34,562 nucleotides of DNA, from positions 1 to 34,562 of the forward strand of contig DHGT01000089.1 in NCBI GenBank assembly GCA_002402905.1, read 5' to 3'. The stretch comes from Desulfatitalea sp. UBA4791 (GTDB taxonomy: Bacteria > Desulfobacterota > Desulfobacteria > Desulfobacterales > Desulfosarcinaceae). The notes beneath the pieces were generated by a model that saw only the letters and a program-made list of their open reading frames with translations, was not told the origin of the DNA and did not search any database. Position numbers and translations under genes: made by a program. This document shows positions 24,774 to 33,076 of this stretch, piece after piece. Position 1 is the first letter of the stretch; each line of letters starts with the position of its first letter.

Positions 24774-26507
24774 ATGAGACCCTATTTTAAAAAAATGACG
24801 ACTTTCGGACAGGCATTGAATCCCGGACAACTCAAAAGCGGCCAAGAGAATTTGGAAAAGATCAAGCAGGTCGAAGCTGAAGTCGATGAAGCCGTGAACA
24901 AGGTGAAAAGCGCCGGTTTCCCGGCTGAGAAGATCAATGCGCGGGGGCAGCTGACCGTCTTTCAGAGACTCGATTACCTTTTGGATCCAGGTACATGGTG
25001 CCCTTTGCATACCTTGTTCAACCCCGAAGACAACATCGAGGGGACGAGTAATGTCATTGATGGACTGGGAAAGATCTCGGGTAAATGGGCCGTGATCATT
25101 GGATTCGACAACAAGGTGATGGCAGGGGCCTGGCTGCCGGGCCAATACGAAAACATTCTTCGGGTGACCGATCTTTCCACGCGGTTGAATATTCCGTTGG
25201 TGTGGCTGGTGAATTGCTCGGGCGTGAAATTGACCGAACAGGAAAAATTTTATGCCAACCGGCGCTGCGGCGGCACGCCCTTTTTCCGTCACGCCGAGAT
25301 GAATCAGCTGGGCATACCGATTCTGGCGGGTATTTACGGCACAAACCCAGCCGGCGGCGGATATCAGGGCATCAGCCCCACGATTCTTTTCGCCCATAAA
25401 GATTGCAATATCGCCGTGGGCGGCGGCGGCATTCTCAGCGGCATGTCCCCGAAAGGCTACTTCGACGAAGAGGGCGCCGAACAATTGATCAGCGCCGCAA
25501 AGCAATTCAAGGTCAAACCGCCGGGAAGTGTCGATGTCCACTACGATGCGACCGGATTTTTCCGATATAAATACGAAACCGAAACCGATGTGCTTGATGG
25601 TCTCAAGGAGTTCATGCGGGATATTCCGGCATACAAGCCTAAGTTTTTCCGGGTCGCCGATCCCATGGAGCCGAGGTTTTCGGCCAGTGATTTATACACG
25701 CTGGTCCCCTTCAACCAGAAGCAGATCTACAGTTTCGATGAGGTGCTGGCGCGCCTGGTCGATGGCAGCGAGCACCTGGAGTTCAAACCCGATTATGGTC
25801 CGGAAATTTACACCGGCCTGGTCAAGGTGGACGGATTCCTCATGGGTGTTATCGGGAACCGGCAAGGCTGGCTCGGGGAGAACTATCCCGAATATGCCGA
25901 TTATCCAGGGATCGGCGGCAAGCTCTATCGCCAGGGTCTCATCAAGATGAATGAATTCGTCACCCTCTGCGGTCGTGATCGCGTTCCGATCATCTGGTTC
26001 CAGGACACTTCCGGCATCGACGTCGGCGATATCGCCGAGAAAGCGGAACTGCTCGGACTGGGCCAGTCTCTGGTCTACTCCATTCAACAGACCGGGGTGC
26101 CCATGCTGCTGGTGGTGTTGCGTAAGGGCACGGCCGCGGCCCACTATGTCATGGGCGGCCCGACGGCCAATCGGCATACGGCCTTTACTTTGGGGACGGC
26201 CACCACCGAGATATACGTGATGCATGGAGAGACAGCCGCGGCCGCAAGTTTTTCCCGCCGCCTGGTGAAAGAAAAGGAGGCCGGCCGGCCACTCCAGCCG
26301 GTCATCGAGAAGATGAACGAGATGGTCAAGTCCTATTACGACAATTCACGGCCGATCTACTGCGCGCGTAAAGGTATGGTGGACGAGATCGCCAAGATGA
26401 CCGAGTTGAGAAGCTATCTGAAAGCCTTCGCCGGTGCGGCCTACCAGAACCCCAAATCGATTTGTCCCCAGCACCAGATGCTGCTCCCTCGGGTGATCAA
26501 GGGATAA
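24774..26507 (+). CDS. gcdA: Glutaconyl-CoA decarboxylase alpha-type carboxyltransferase
   Basis: Biotin-dependent acyl-CoA carboxyltransferase subunit. In Acidaminococcus fermentans the alpha subunit moves the carboxyl group of glutaconyl-CoA to biotin, feeding a sodium-pumping membrane subunit. The 577-residue length and motifs match GcdA closely: NCSGVKLTEQEKFYANRRCGGTPFF, GTNPAGGGY, YGPEIYTGL, GGKLYRQGLIKMNEFVTLCGRDR, QDTSGIDVG, KGTAAAHYVMGGP and YQNPKSICPQHQM. Two crotonase-like halves are evident. GGAG is nine bases before the ATG. The biotin carrier and beta and delta subunits are not in the window, so they must be elsewhere. The substrate could also be another acyl-CoA. Confidence 0.88.
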   Translation: MRPYFKKMTTFGQALNPGQLKSGQENLEKIKQVEAEVDEAVNKVKSAGFPAEKINARGQLTVFQRLDYLLDPGTWCPLHTLFNPEDNIEGTSNVIDGLGKISGKWAVIIGFDNKVMAGAWLPGQYENILRVTDLSTRLNIPLVWLVNCSGVKLTEQEKFYANRRCGGTPFFRHAEMNQLGIPILAGIYGTNPAGGGYQGISPTILFAHKDCNIAVGGGGILSGMSPKGYFDEEGAEQLISAAKQFKVKPPGSVDVHYDATGFFRYKYETETDVLDGLKEFMRDIPAYKPKFFRVADPMEPRFSASDLYTLVPFNQKQIYSFDEVLARLVDGSEHLEFKPDYGPEIYTGLVKVDGFLMGVIGNRQGWLGENYPEYADYPGIGGKLYRQGLIKMNEFVTLCGRDRVPIIWFQDTSGIDVGDIAEKAELLGLGQSLVYSIQQTGVPMLLVVLRKGTAAAHYVMGGPTANRHTAFTLGTATTEIYVMHGETAAAASFSRRLVKEKEAGRPLQPVIEKMNEMVKSYYDNSRPIYCARKGMVDEIAKMTELRSYLKAFAGAAYQNPKSICPQHQMLLPRVIKG

Positions 26508-26586
26508 AGCCGCGTCGCAGGGCCCCTTGGGTGTGTCGAAGGTGGGGTGGTGGCTTGGAGAGGAGGTGCGGTGCCGGCCAGGGCGG

Positions 26587-26967
26587 TCAATCTTTTGTGT
26601 AGTAAACGCCCGGGATCCAACTCTTGTGCAGCTTGGTGGTTTTATCGGCCAACGCCTCTGTTTCGTCAATAAACTTGAAAACATGCTTGCCGATTCGAAT
26701 GATGTCGTTGTGGTCCAGACGCTTCAGGGCAACCGCCTCACCGTTCACATAGGTGTGGTTCGTACTCTGTAAGTCCTCGATGTAGTATGCCACCGCATCC
26801 TGCTGCTCGGCGTCCTGTGTCATCGTGATTCGAGCATGTTTATGGCTGGCCAGCTTATCATCCAGAAAAATGTCGCAATCCGCCATTCTGCCGATTTGAA
26901 TTTCCGGCTTTTCCAAAGGAATTTTTTTGATGGTCAACCCTTCGTGCACGAGTACGAGTATGGCCAT
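26587..26967 (-). CDS. FHA-domain protein
   Basis: Small (126-residue) cytoplasmic phosphothreonine-binding protein. The FHA core has GR (26-27), SHKHARI (41-47) and LQSTNHTYVNG (66-76), with the conserved Arg, Ser, His and Asn in place. There is no other domain; a short tail ends GVYYTKD. GAGGAG lies seven bases before the ATG. It starts 14 bases after the Ser/Thr kinase gene on the same strand, so it is likely a substrate or reader of that kinase. Confidence 0.9.
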   Translation of the reverse strand: MAILVLVHEGLTIKKIPLEKPEIQIGRMADCDIFLDDKLASHKHARITMTQDAEQQDAVAYYIEDLQSTNHTYVNGEAVALKRLDHNDIIRIGKHVFKFIDETEALADKTTKLHKSWIPGVYYTKD

Positions 26968-26981
26968 AGCTGTTCTCCTCT

Positions 26982-29594
26982 TCAGGGTTCCGGCGGGGTG
27001 TTGGGAGTCTCGATCCGGGGCGCCGCATCGATCAGGTCGGCCCTGCAGACCGTCAGGGCCTCCAATAGGTCACCCGCCGTGGCAAAACGGTCATCGGCCG
27101 TCTTGGCGAGCAGGCGATTGACGATCCGTTCGCAGCAGGATGGTGCCTCGGGCGCAATTTCGGCGAGGGGTGTGTGGGCATTGTGGTTGATGGCATACAA
27201 AATGGCGCTGATCGAATCTCCCTTGAACGGTTTGGCGCCGGATAGCAGTTCATAGAAGACGACCCCGAGGGAAAACAGATCGGAACGCCCGTCCAGCGGT
27301 TCCCCGTTGACCTGCTCCGGCGACATATAGTTGGGGGTGCCGAGAATGACACCCTCGCTGGTTTGCGACGCATCCATGACATGGGCGATGCCGAAATCCG
27401 TCACCTTAACGCGGCCGTCTTCCAGCACCATGATGTTACCGGGTTTGATGTCTCTGTGAACCACCCCCTGGGCGTGAGCATAAGCAACCGCGGCAGTGAC
27501 ATCCACGATCACATCCAGGACGCTGTCAAAAGGCAGTAGATCGCCGACCTTGCAATGGTGGGTCAGGTCAGTGCCGGTGAGCAGTTCCATGGCGATATAG
27601 GCCATGTCATGCTCCTCACCAACATCGTAAATCGACACGATGTTGGGATGAGCGAGTTTGCCGGCGGATTCCGCCTCCCTGAAAAATCGTGCCTTGACTT
27701 CTGACAGCTCGTCGGGGGCGACTTCCGCATAGGCCAAGGTCTTGATCGCCACCTCGCGGTTGATTTTCGGATCGCGGCCGAGATAAACGGTCCCCATGGA
27801 GCCCCGTCCTATTTCCTGCAGGATTTCGTAACGTCCGAAGGTCGGTTTGATACCGGTGTCGTCGATCATCAACGGCGCCTCGTTACGGGAACCCCCGGCG
27901 TTCAGGGAGATCGCACTGTCCAGCGGCTTGAGCCGCTCACTGCGTTTATCGATGTCTTTGAACGGTCCGTCCGTGCGGATATGTTCATATATGGACAGGG
28001 CCCTGTTGAACATGCGTTTGCGTTCGAAATCGAGGGCCAGGTTGTACAGCAGATCCTTGACCGTATCGTCCTGCACCGGGCACTGCATGTATTTGTCATA
28101 GGCCATGTCGAGCATGCCCTGGCCCTGGTACGACAGGCCGAGCGCCTTGTTGGCCTCGAGTCTTTCGTTTTGCCGGACGCGGGATATGCTGGTCCACTGA
28201 AGGATGGCGAATCCAAGGCAGGCCAGAACAACGGGCGCAACGACCTTGACCCAGTAGCCATAGCCGACCAAAAGGATCGCTCCCATGCCATACCAGGTGG
28301 CCATAAAAATCAGCAGAATGGCCCCGCCGATGGTCGCATTGACTCGCGGGAGCACAAAGGCCAGGAAAAAGGCGAAGTAGAGCATCGCCAGCATTTCCAG
28401 CCAACGCGCCCAGGGGGGTCTGGACAGGCGCACATTGGATAAGATTCCTGCCAGCAAGTTGGCGTGAATTTCAACCGCCGACGCCTTGACCTGGGACCTG
28501 ACACGATAGGTTTGGGCTGTTTCAGGATCGGTCAGCCCCAAAAGGACGATCTTACCCTTGAAAATAGACGGATCGATAGTCCCGTCGAGTATTTCTGCAG
28601 CGGTGTAAGTGCGTTTGTCCGTCCATTCACGGTTCAGGTTGAGCAGCATCTGGTAGCGTCTATCGGTCGGCAGCAGCAGATGCTTGACGTTCAGTTGAGG
28701 TTCTCCAAAAAAATCGTTGCCGATTTTCAGATCCCACAGCTGCCCGTCGAGATATTTGATGGCCATCTGAAGGGCGAGTGCGGGGAAAAGCCGGCCGTTG
28801 TAATCGACCAGCAACGGCACCCGCCTGACCGCACCATCGGGATCTTCATGAATGTTCACATGGCCCAGGGCCCCCGCTTTTTTTGCCAGATCGTCAAAGG
28901 ACTGCTTCACGCTCTGGGCGCTGGAAAGCGCGCCTGGCGTAGCGGCAAAAATTTGACCCAGCACACCAGCGTGATTCCGCTCATCGGTGGGGAGTGTTTC
29001 CGCGTTCAAGGAATTGATCACCAGGAGACCTGGCAGTGTCTCATTTCCCGAAACGGTTGCCCCGTTCGAAGAAAAGCGGATGGGCAACACGACGTTTTTC
29101 GCCCTGCGAACGGCCGTGATCAGATCCGAATCCTGGTTCAAATCCCGTTCGGCGGCTGCCAGCAAGTGGTCTACCAGTTCTGCCGTGCGTTTGCCTCCCG
29201 GCCATTTCTGTTCACTTGCTTTTTCCCTTAACTGTTTGATTTCAAGCATTCCAGGGTTTTGGTCCGGGTGCTCATAGAGCAGGCATATGCCTTGCGCCGC
29301 CGCTCCGTGGGTCGATAGAATCCGAACGATTTCGGCGATCCGCGGACGCGGCCAGGGCCAATCGCCGAATCTGTGGAGGCTCTCTTGATCGATGGCGACG
29401 ATTTCGATGGGTTGCTCGTCGGGCGCACGGAAATAACCGGCCCATAGATCGTAATGGGCGTTTTCCAACGGCTCCCAGGGACAATGAGAAGAGGTCATGA
29501 CGGCCATGAGGAAGGCGGTGAGCAGAGCGATTCGGACGGCCGGCGAAGCGAGAATTTTTAATGCGATGGAGCGAATTTTAGGATTTGATAACAA
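26982..29594 (-). CDS. CHASE2-sensor serine/threonine protein kinase
   Basis: Membrane receptor kinase of 870 residues. An N-terminal span (about 19-35) precedes an extracytoplasmic CHASE2 sensor (about 45-385, beginning YDLWAGYF and containing IVAIDQESL). Three spans follow (about 398-418, 420-443 and 450-467), then a helical TPR-like linker (483-545). The Hanks-type kinase domain (588-850) has G-loop GRGSMG (596-601), K618, E640, HRDIKPGN (713-720) and DFG (733-735), so it should be active. The start is TTG at 29594 with AAGG seven bases upstream. It forms an operon with the FHA gene. The signal sensed is not known. Confidence 0.9.
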   Translation of the reverse strand: MLSNPKIRSIALKILASPAVRIALLTAFLMAVMTSSHCPWEPLENAHYDLWAGYFRAPDEQPIEIVAIDQESLHRFGDWPWPRPRIAEIVRILSTHGAAAQGICLLYEHPDQNPGMLEIKQLREKASEQKWPGGKRTAELVDHLLAAAERDLNQDSDLITAVRRAKNVVLPIRFSSNGATVSGNETLPGLLVINSLNAETLPTDERNHAGVLGQIFAATPGALSSAQSVKQSFDDLAKKAGALGHVNIHEDPDGAVRRVPLLVDYNGRLFPALALQMAIKYLDGQLWDLKIGNDFFGEPQLNVKHLLLPTDRRYQMLLNLNREWTDKRTYTAAEILDGTIDPSIFKGKIVLLGLTDPETAQTYRVRSQVKASAVEIHANLLAGILSNVRLSRPPWARWLEMLAMLYFAFFLAFVLPRVNATIGGAILLIFMATWYGMGAILLVGYGYWVKVVAPVVLACLGFAILQWTSISRVRQNERLEANKALGLSYQGQGMLDMAYDKYMQCPVQDDTVKDLLYNLALDFERKRMFNRALSIYEHIRTDGPFKDIDKRSERLKPLDSAISLNAGGSRNEAPLMIDDTGIKPTFGRYEILQEIGRGSMGTVYLGRDPKINREVAIKTLAYAEVAPDELSEVKARFFREAESAGKLAHPNIVSIYDVGEEHDMAYIAMELLTGTDLTHHCKVGDLLPFDSVLDVIVDVTAAVAYAHAQGVVHRDIKPGNIMVLEDGRVKVTDFGIAHVMDASQTSEGVILGTPNYMSPEQVNGEPLDGRSDLFSLGVVFYELLSGAKPFKGDSISAILYAINHNAHTPLAEIAPEAPSCCERIVNRLLAKTADDRFATAGDLLEALTVCRADLIDAAPRIETPNTPPEP

Positions 29595-29649
29595 CGCGTT
29601 ACCTTGATGCTGAATGTTTACGGACCGGACGCAAACCCCGATGCAAAAC

Positions 29650-29684
29650 TTTATATCTATATAAAATCATTTCCAAATGGGCAA
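29650..29684 (-). promoter_or_regulatory. Palindrome and candidate promoter upstream of the CHASE2 kinase
   Basis: TTTATAT and ATATAAA form a perfect seven-base inverted repeat around CT (29650-29665). On the - strand TTGCCC (29679-29684), a 17-base spacer and TATAGA (29656-29661) give a plausible sigma-70 promoter for the kinase. The palindrome may also serve the divergent cupin gene. Confidence 0.4.
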
Positions 29685-29769
29685 GCCTGCTTTTCAAACC
29701 GGTTTCCATTATGATAGTCTGATTGCCAACGCGGCTACAGAATGCAACAATTGGACCCAAAGGACCACC

Positions 29770-30135
29770 ATGCGTGCGGAAATCAAAAGAGGCCGGGATG
29801 CGGTGGAATTTTTGACCGACGAACGATGCCACATCAAAGAAGTCGCCAACGATGCGGGAGATGAGTATTTGTCCATTGCCCGCGCCCGGGTGGAGCCGGG
29901 GGTGGTCACGGCCTGGCATAAATTAGCCGGTATTGCAGAACGTTACATCATCTTCAGCGGTCGTGGAAGGGTCCAAGTCGGCGAAGGCCCCCCGGTATCG
30001 GTCGAAGCCGGCGACGTAGTGCGCATTCCTGCCGGCGTGCGGCAGCGGATCGAGAACACGGGTCGCGACGATCTCGTCTTCTACGCATTGTGTTCCCCCC
30101 CTTTTCAACAAGAGCGCTATGTATCCCTGGAGTAG
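29770..30135 (+). CDS. Cupin-domain protein
   Basis: Single cupin barrel of 121 residues. The first motif reads WHKLAGIAERYIIFSGRG and the second GDVVRIPAGVRQRIENTG. The His and Glu of the first motif suggest a metal site, but the second motif has an Arg/Gln pair where many cupins have His. An upstream frame opens at 29677, but AAGGA lies five bases before ATG 29770, and residues from MRAEIKRGRDA onward look like the family start. The reaction is unknown. It is divergent from the kinase and lies 47 bases before the amidase. Confidence 0.8.
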   Translation: MRAEIKRGRDAVEFLTDERCHIKEVANDAGDEYLSIARARVEPGVVTAWHKLAGIAERYIIFSGRGRVQVGEGPPVSVEAGDVVRIPAGVRQRIENTGRDDLVFYALCSPPFQQERYVSLE

Positions 30136-30182
30136 TTTCATCATGTCTCCAGACTCGGTAACCGACGAACAAGGAGCAGACG

Positions 30183-31625
30183 ATGGGCAATTGGAGTGAT
30201 TTCGAAGCTTACGATGCAATGGGATTGGCCGAATTGGTGCGCAGCGGCGACCTGACGGCCATGGAACTACTCGAGAGCGCCGTTGCGCGTGTGACCGCGC
30301 GCAACCCCGAGCTCAATGCCGTGGTGTTGCCCATGTACGATGAGGCGCGCAGCCGGATTCGGGCCGGGCTGCCCGATGGTCCGTTGCGTGGTGTTCCTTT
30401 TTTGCTCAAGGATCTGGGCCTGTGTTACAAAGGGTTTCCCACCTCCTTCGGCAGCCGGCTCTTTGCCGATTTCGTGCCCGACTATGACAGTACCCTGGTC
30501 GAGCGCTACCGCAATGCGGGTCTGGTGATGTTCGGAAAGACCAACACACCCGAATTCGGGTTGACCATCACCACCGAACCGAGCCTCTACGGCCCGTGCC
30601 GCAACCCCTGGGACCTGTCCCGATCCACCGGTGGGTCGAGCGGGGGGGCCGCGGCGGCCGTGGCATCGGGTATGGTGCCGGTGGCCCACGCATCCGACGG
30701 CGGCGGCTCCATCCGCATTCCAGCCGCATGCTGCGGGCTGTTCGGCCTTAAACCGACCCGAGGTCGAATCCCGGCCGGTCCTCCCCAGGGCGAAGGATGG
30801 AACGGCATGAGTACCGATCACGTCATCTCCCGTTCGGTCCGGGACAGCGCCATCTTTCTGGACATCGCGTCCGGCCCCGCCCTGGGGGATCCCTATTCGG
30901 CACCCGCCGTCCAAGGGCCCTTTTTATCCGAAGTGGCCAAGGCGCCCGGCAGCCTGCGCATCGCCATGACGGTCACTTCCCTCAACGGCATCAAGGCCGA
31001 TCCGGAATGCATCGCCGCCGTCGAGGATGCCGCCAGATTGTGTGAATCGCTCGGGCACAAGGTGAGCGAAGCCGCACCGGAAATTGACGGCGAGCGGTAT
31101 CAGGATGCGGCGTCCGCCATCATGAACGCCAACACGGCGGCCTCGGTGGATGTCCGCCTCAAGGAACTGGGGCGCGAGCTGGCCGAAGAGGACCTGGAAT
31201 ACATCACCCAGCGGGCCGTGGGAAGCGGCGCCAAAAGCTGCGCATCGGGTTTGATCCAGGCGATTCAATTCATTCACCAAACCGGACGGCAGGTCGCCCG
31301 GTTTTTTCAATCTTACGATATCCTTCTGAGTCCCGTGCTGCTCAAGCCGCCGGTGCCGCTGGGTTATCTTGACACCCGCACCCATGATGTGCGCGGGTAT
31401 CTGACCCGTCTGCTTTCTTATTTCGGTTTTACCGGCCTGTTCAACGGCACCGGCCAGCCTTCCATGTCGGTGCCGCTGTACTGGAGCAAAGAGAATTTGC
31501 CCATCGGCACGCTCTTTTCGGCCCGTTTCGGAGAGGAGGCCCTCTTGTTTCGCCTCGCCGGCCAGTTGGAGCAGGCGCGACCCTGGTGGGACCGTAGGCC
31601 CCCCATGGCCGGGACGGCCGTTTAA
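30183..31625 (+). CDS. Amidase-signature family hydrolase, NylA-like
   Basis: Hydrolase of C-N bonds with the Ser-cisSer-Lys triad: K76 (FLLKDLG), S152 (GGSSGG) and S176 (DGGGSIRIPA). The opening FEAYDAMGLAELVRSGDL and the FGLKPTRGRIPAGP segment resemble the 6-aminohexanoate-cyclic-dimer-hydrolase branch of the family rather than GatA. It has 480 residues, full length. AAGGAG lies upstream of ATG. The natural substrate is unknown; nearby cupin, VOC and D-amino-acid transaminase genes suggest amide or amino-acid-derivative metabolism. GC content is noticeably higher than in the ribosomal cluster. Confidence 0.87.
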   Translation: MGNWSDFEAYDAMGLAELVRSGDLTAMELLESAVARVTARNPELNAVVLPMYDEARSRIRAGLPDGPLRGVPFLLKDLGLCYKGFPTSFGSRLFADFVPDYDSTLVERYRNAGLVMFGKTNTPEFGLTITTEPSLYGPCRNPWDLSRSTGGSSGGAAAAVASGMVPVAHASDGGGSIRIPAACCGLFGLKPTRGRIPAGPPQGEGWNGMSTDHVISRSVRDSAIFLDIASGPALGDPYSAPAVQGPFLSEVAKAPGSLRIAMTVTSLNGIKADPECIAAVEDAARLCESLGHKVSEAAPEIDGERYQDAASAIMNANTAASVDVRLKELGRELAEEDLEYITQRAVGSGAKSCASGLIQAIQFIHQTGRQVARFFQSYDILLSPVLLKPPVPLGYLDTRTHDVRGYLTRLLSYFGFTGLFNGTGQPSMSVPLYWSKENLPIGTLFSARFGEEALLFRLAGQLEQARPWWDRRPPMAGTAV

Positions 31626-31638
31626 ATCGGATAAAAAC

Positions 31639-31681
31639 TTGACGGATTCGTAAAAATTTGTTGCCGGACGGCGCCGTCAAC
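31639..31681. repeat. Inverted-repeat element in the amidase-VOC gap
   Basis: A 43-base segment begins TTGACGG and ends CCGTCAA, its inverse. It contains the perfect 12-base palindrome GACGGCGCCGTC (31667-31678) and GATTCGTAAAAA, a word reminiscent of dispersed intergenic repeats in Desulfobacterales. Whether it recurs in this genome cannot be seen here. Confidence 0.35.
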
Positions 31682-31708
31682 TATCCACTCTCGAAGAAAG
31701 GAAGTTCA

Positions 31709-32104
31709 ATGGTAAACCCCGTGCTCACCTTCGACCACGTCCACCTGCTCAGCCAGGATCCTGTAGCGGCCGCCAAATGGTACGCCGAAAAACTGGGGGG
31801 AGAGATCATGGCCACGACCGAGGTTCGCGGTGCACCCCAGGTGCTCGTTCGGTTCCAGGGGGCCACGATCATCATCCGCGGTCAGCGCACCGGCGAATCC
31901 GCAGGAGACAAATCCGGCCTGCAATGGGGAGTGGATCACTTCGGGTTTCAAGTCAGTAGTGATTTTGACGGCTACTGCGACCGGCTGAAACGCAACGGCG
32001 TCGCCTTTTCCCTGGACCCGGTGGACTTCGGTCCCGACCTGCGGATCGCATTCATCCAGGCACCCGACGGGGTCTCCATCGAATTGCTCCACCGGAAGGC
32101 GTAA
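31709..32104 (+). CDS. VOC superfamily (glyoxalase/dioxygenase fold) protein
   Basis: Metal-dependent isomerase or dioxygenase fold protein of 131 residues. The two half-modules open with FDHVHLLSQDPVAAAKWYAEKLGG and VDHFGFQVSSDFDGYCDRL, and the closing IAFIQAPDGVSIELLHR holds the usual terminal Glu. Metal ligands H12, H75-like and E126-like are consistent with the glyoxalase pattern. AAGGA is six bases before ATG 31709. The substrate is unknown. It converges with the aminotransferase gene, 11 bases apart. Confidence 0.82.
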   Translation: MVNPVLTFDHVHLLSQDPVAAAKWYAEKLGGEIMATTEVRGAPQVLVRFQGATIIIRGQRTGESAGDKSGLQWGVDHFGFQVSSDFDGYCDRLKRNGVAFSLDPVDFGPDLRIAFIQAPDGVSIELLHRKA

Positions 32105-32115
32105 CCACGGGTAAG

Positions 32116-32964
32116 CTATCGACCGCCGGCGGCCCGCGCCTCCAAAAGGGCACGTAGTCGGCCCGCCAAAGGCCCAGGAGCTCCCGTGCCGATGGTCTGG
32201 CCGTCGATAGCCACCACCGACAGCACCTCGGTGACCGTGCCGGTGAGAAACACTTCGTCGGCGTTCATCGTTGTCTGGCGATCGAAAAAGACTTCACCCA
32301 CGTCCATGCCGTGCTCGTGGCATATGTCGATGAGGACGGCGCGGGTGATCCCAGGGAGGATGTTGGGGGTCAGCGGATGGGTCATTAATCGGCCATCCTT
32401 GCAAACGAACAGATTGGAGGCCGTTGCTTCGCGCACCACGCCTTCGGGGCTCACGAAAATAGCGTCCTGGACGCCGGCATCCAGGGCCTGCTGCTTGGCC
32501 AGCACATTGGGCAGCAGCAGCACGGTTTTGATGTCGCAACGCCCCCAGCGGATGTCGGTCACCGTGATGGCCCGGATGCCTTCCTTAATATATCTTTCCG
32601 GGGTTTCCGGCACCTGGCGAACGGTAATCACGATTTGTGGGCGGGGTTGGTTCGGAAACGCATGGTTGCGGGGTGCCACCCCCCGGGAAATCTGGACATA
32701 GACGCCCGCGCGGGGAATGGCCGCTCTTTCAAAGGTCGTGAGGATCGCTTCGCGTATTCGGTCGCGGGCGATCGGCGGAAAAGAGAGACCTGCGAGGGAA
32801 TTTTCCAGCCGGTCCAGATGGGCCTCCATCGCGAACAGCCGCCCTTTGTAGCTGGCCAGATATTCGTAGACCGCATCGCCGAACTGATAGCCCCGATCCT
32901 CCACCGGTACGCGGGCCTGATCGATGGGCATGATGTCGCCGTTCAAGTAGGCTAATTCAGGCAT
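32116..32964 (-). CDS. dat: D-amino-acid aminotransferase-like class IV PLP enzyme
   Basis: Fold-type IV transaminase of 282 residues. The catalytic Lys is K146 in RWGRCDIKT, and E179 lies in REATASNLF. R99 and H101 match the Arg-x-His carboxylate trap of Bacillus D-amino acid aminotransferase, and the NVLAKQQA segment also fits that enzyme, which favours D-amino acids over branched-chain L-amino acids. The frame opens at 33045, but ATG 32964 has GGGGGAG six bases upstream and MPELAYLNGDIMP as the typical start. It is divergent from der. A BCAT or 4-amino-4-deoxychorismate lyase role is less likely. Confidence 0.85.
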   Translation of the reverse strand: MPELAYLNGDIMPIDQARVPVEDRGYQFGDAVYEYLASYKGRLFAMEAHLDRLENSLAGLSFPPIARDRIREAILTTFERAAIPRAGVYVQISRGVAPRNHAFPNQPRPQIVITVRQVPETPERYIKEGIRAITVTDIRWGRCDIKTVLLLPNVLAKQQALDAGVQDAIFVSPEGVVREATASNLFVCKDGRLMTHPLTPNILPGITRAVLIDICHEHGMDVGEVFFDRQTTMNADEVFLTGTVTEVLSVVAIDGQTIGTGAPGPLAGRLRALLEARAAGGR

Positions 32965-33076
32965 GATGATCTCCCCCTCCAGTGTAATGGTTTGACTTTG
33001 GTGCGGCCTTTCCGTATAGCAGGGTCGCGCTCGCATTGGCCACAATTTTATAAAGAAAGTATCTTAAAATATACGC

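Noticed and set aside
24258..25541. Long open frame on the - strand opposite the CMD gene and gcdA
   Set aside because: It spans two unrelated well-supported genes on the other strand, has no family features, and its composition is that of an antisense shadow.
29677..29769. Upstream extension of the cupin protein
   Set aside because: It runs into the promoter-like region and lacks family resemblance; ATG 29770 has a good AAGGA site.
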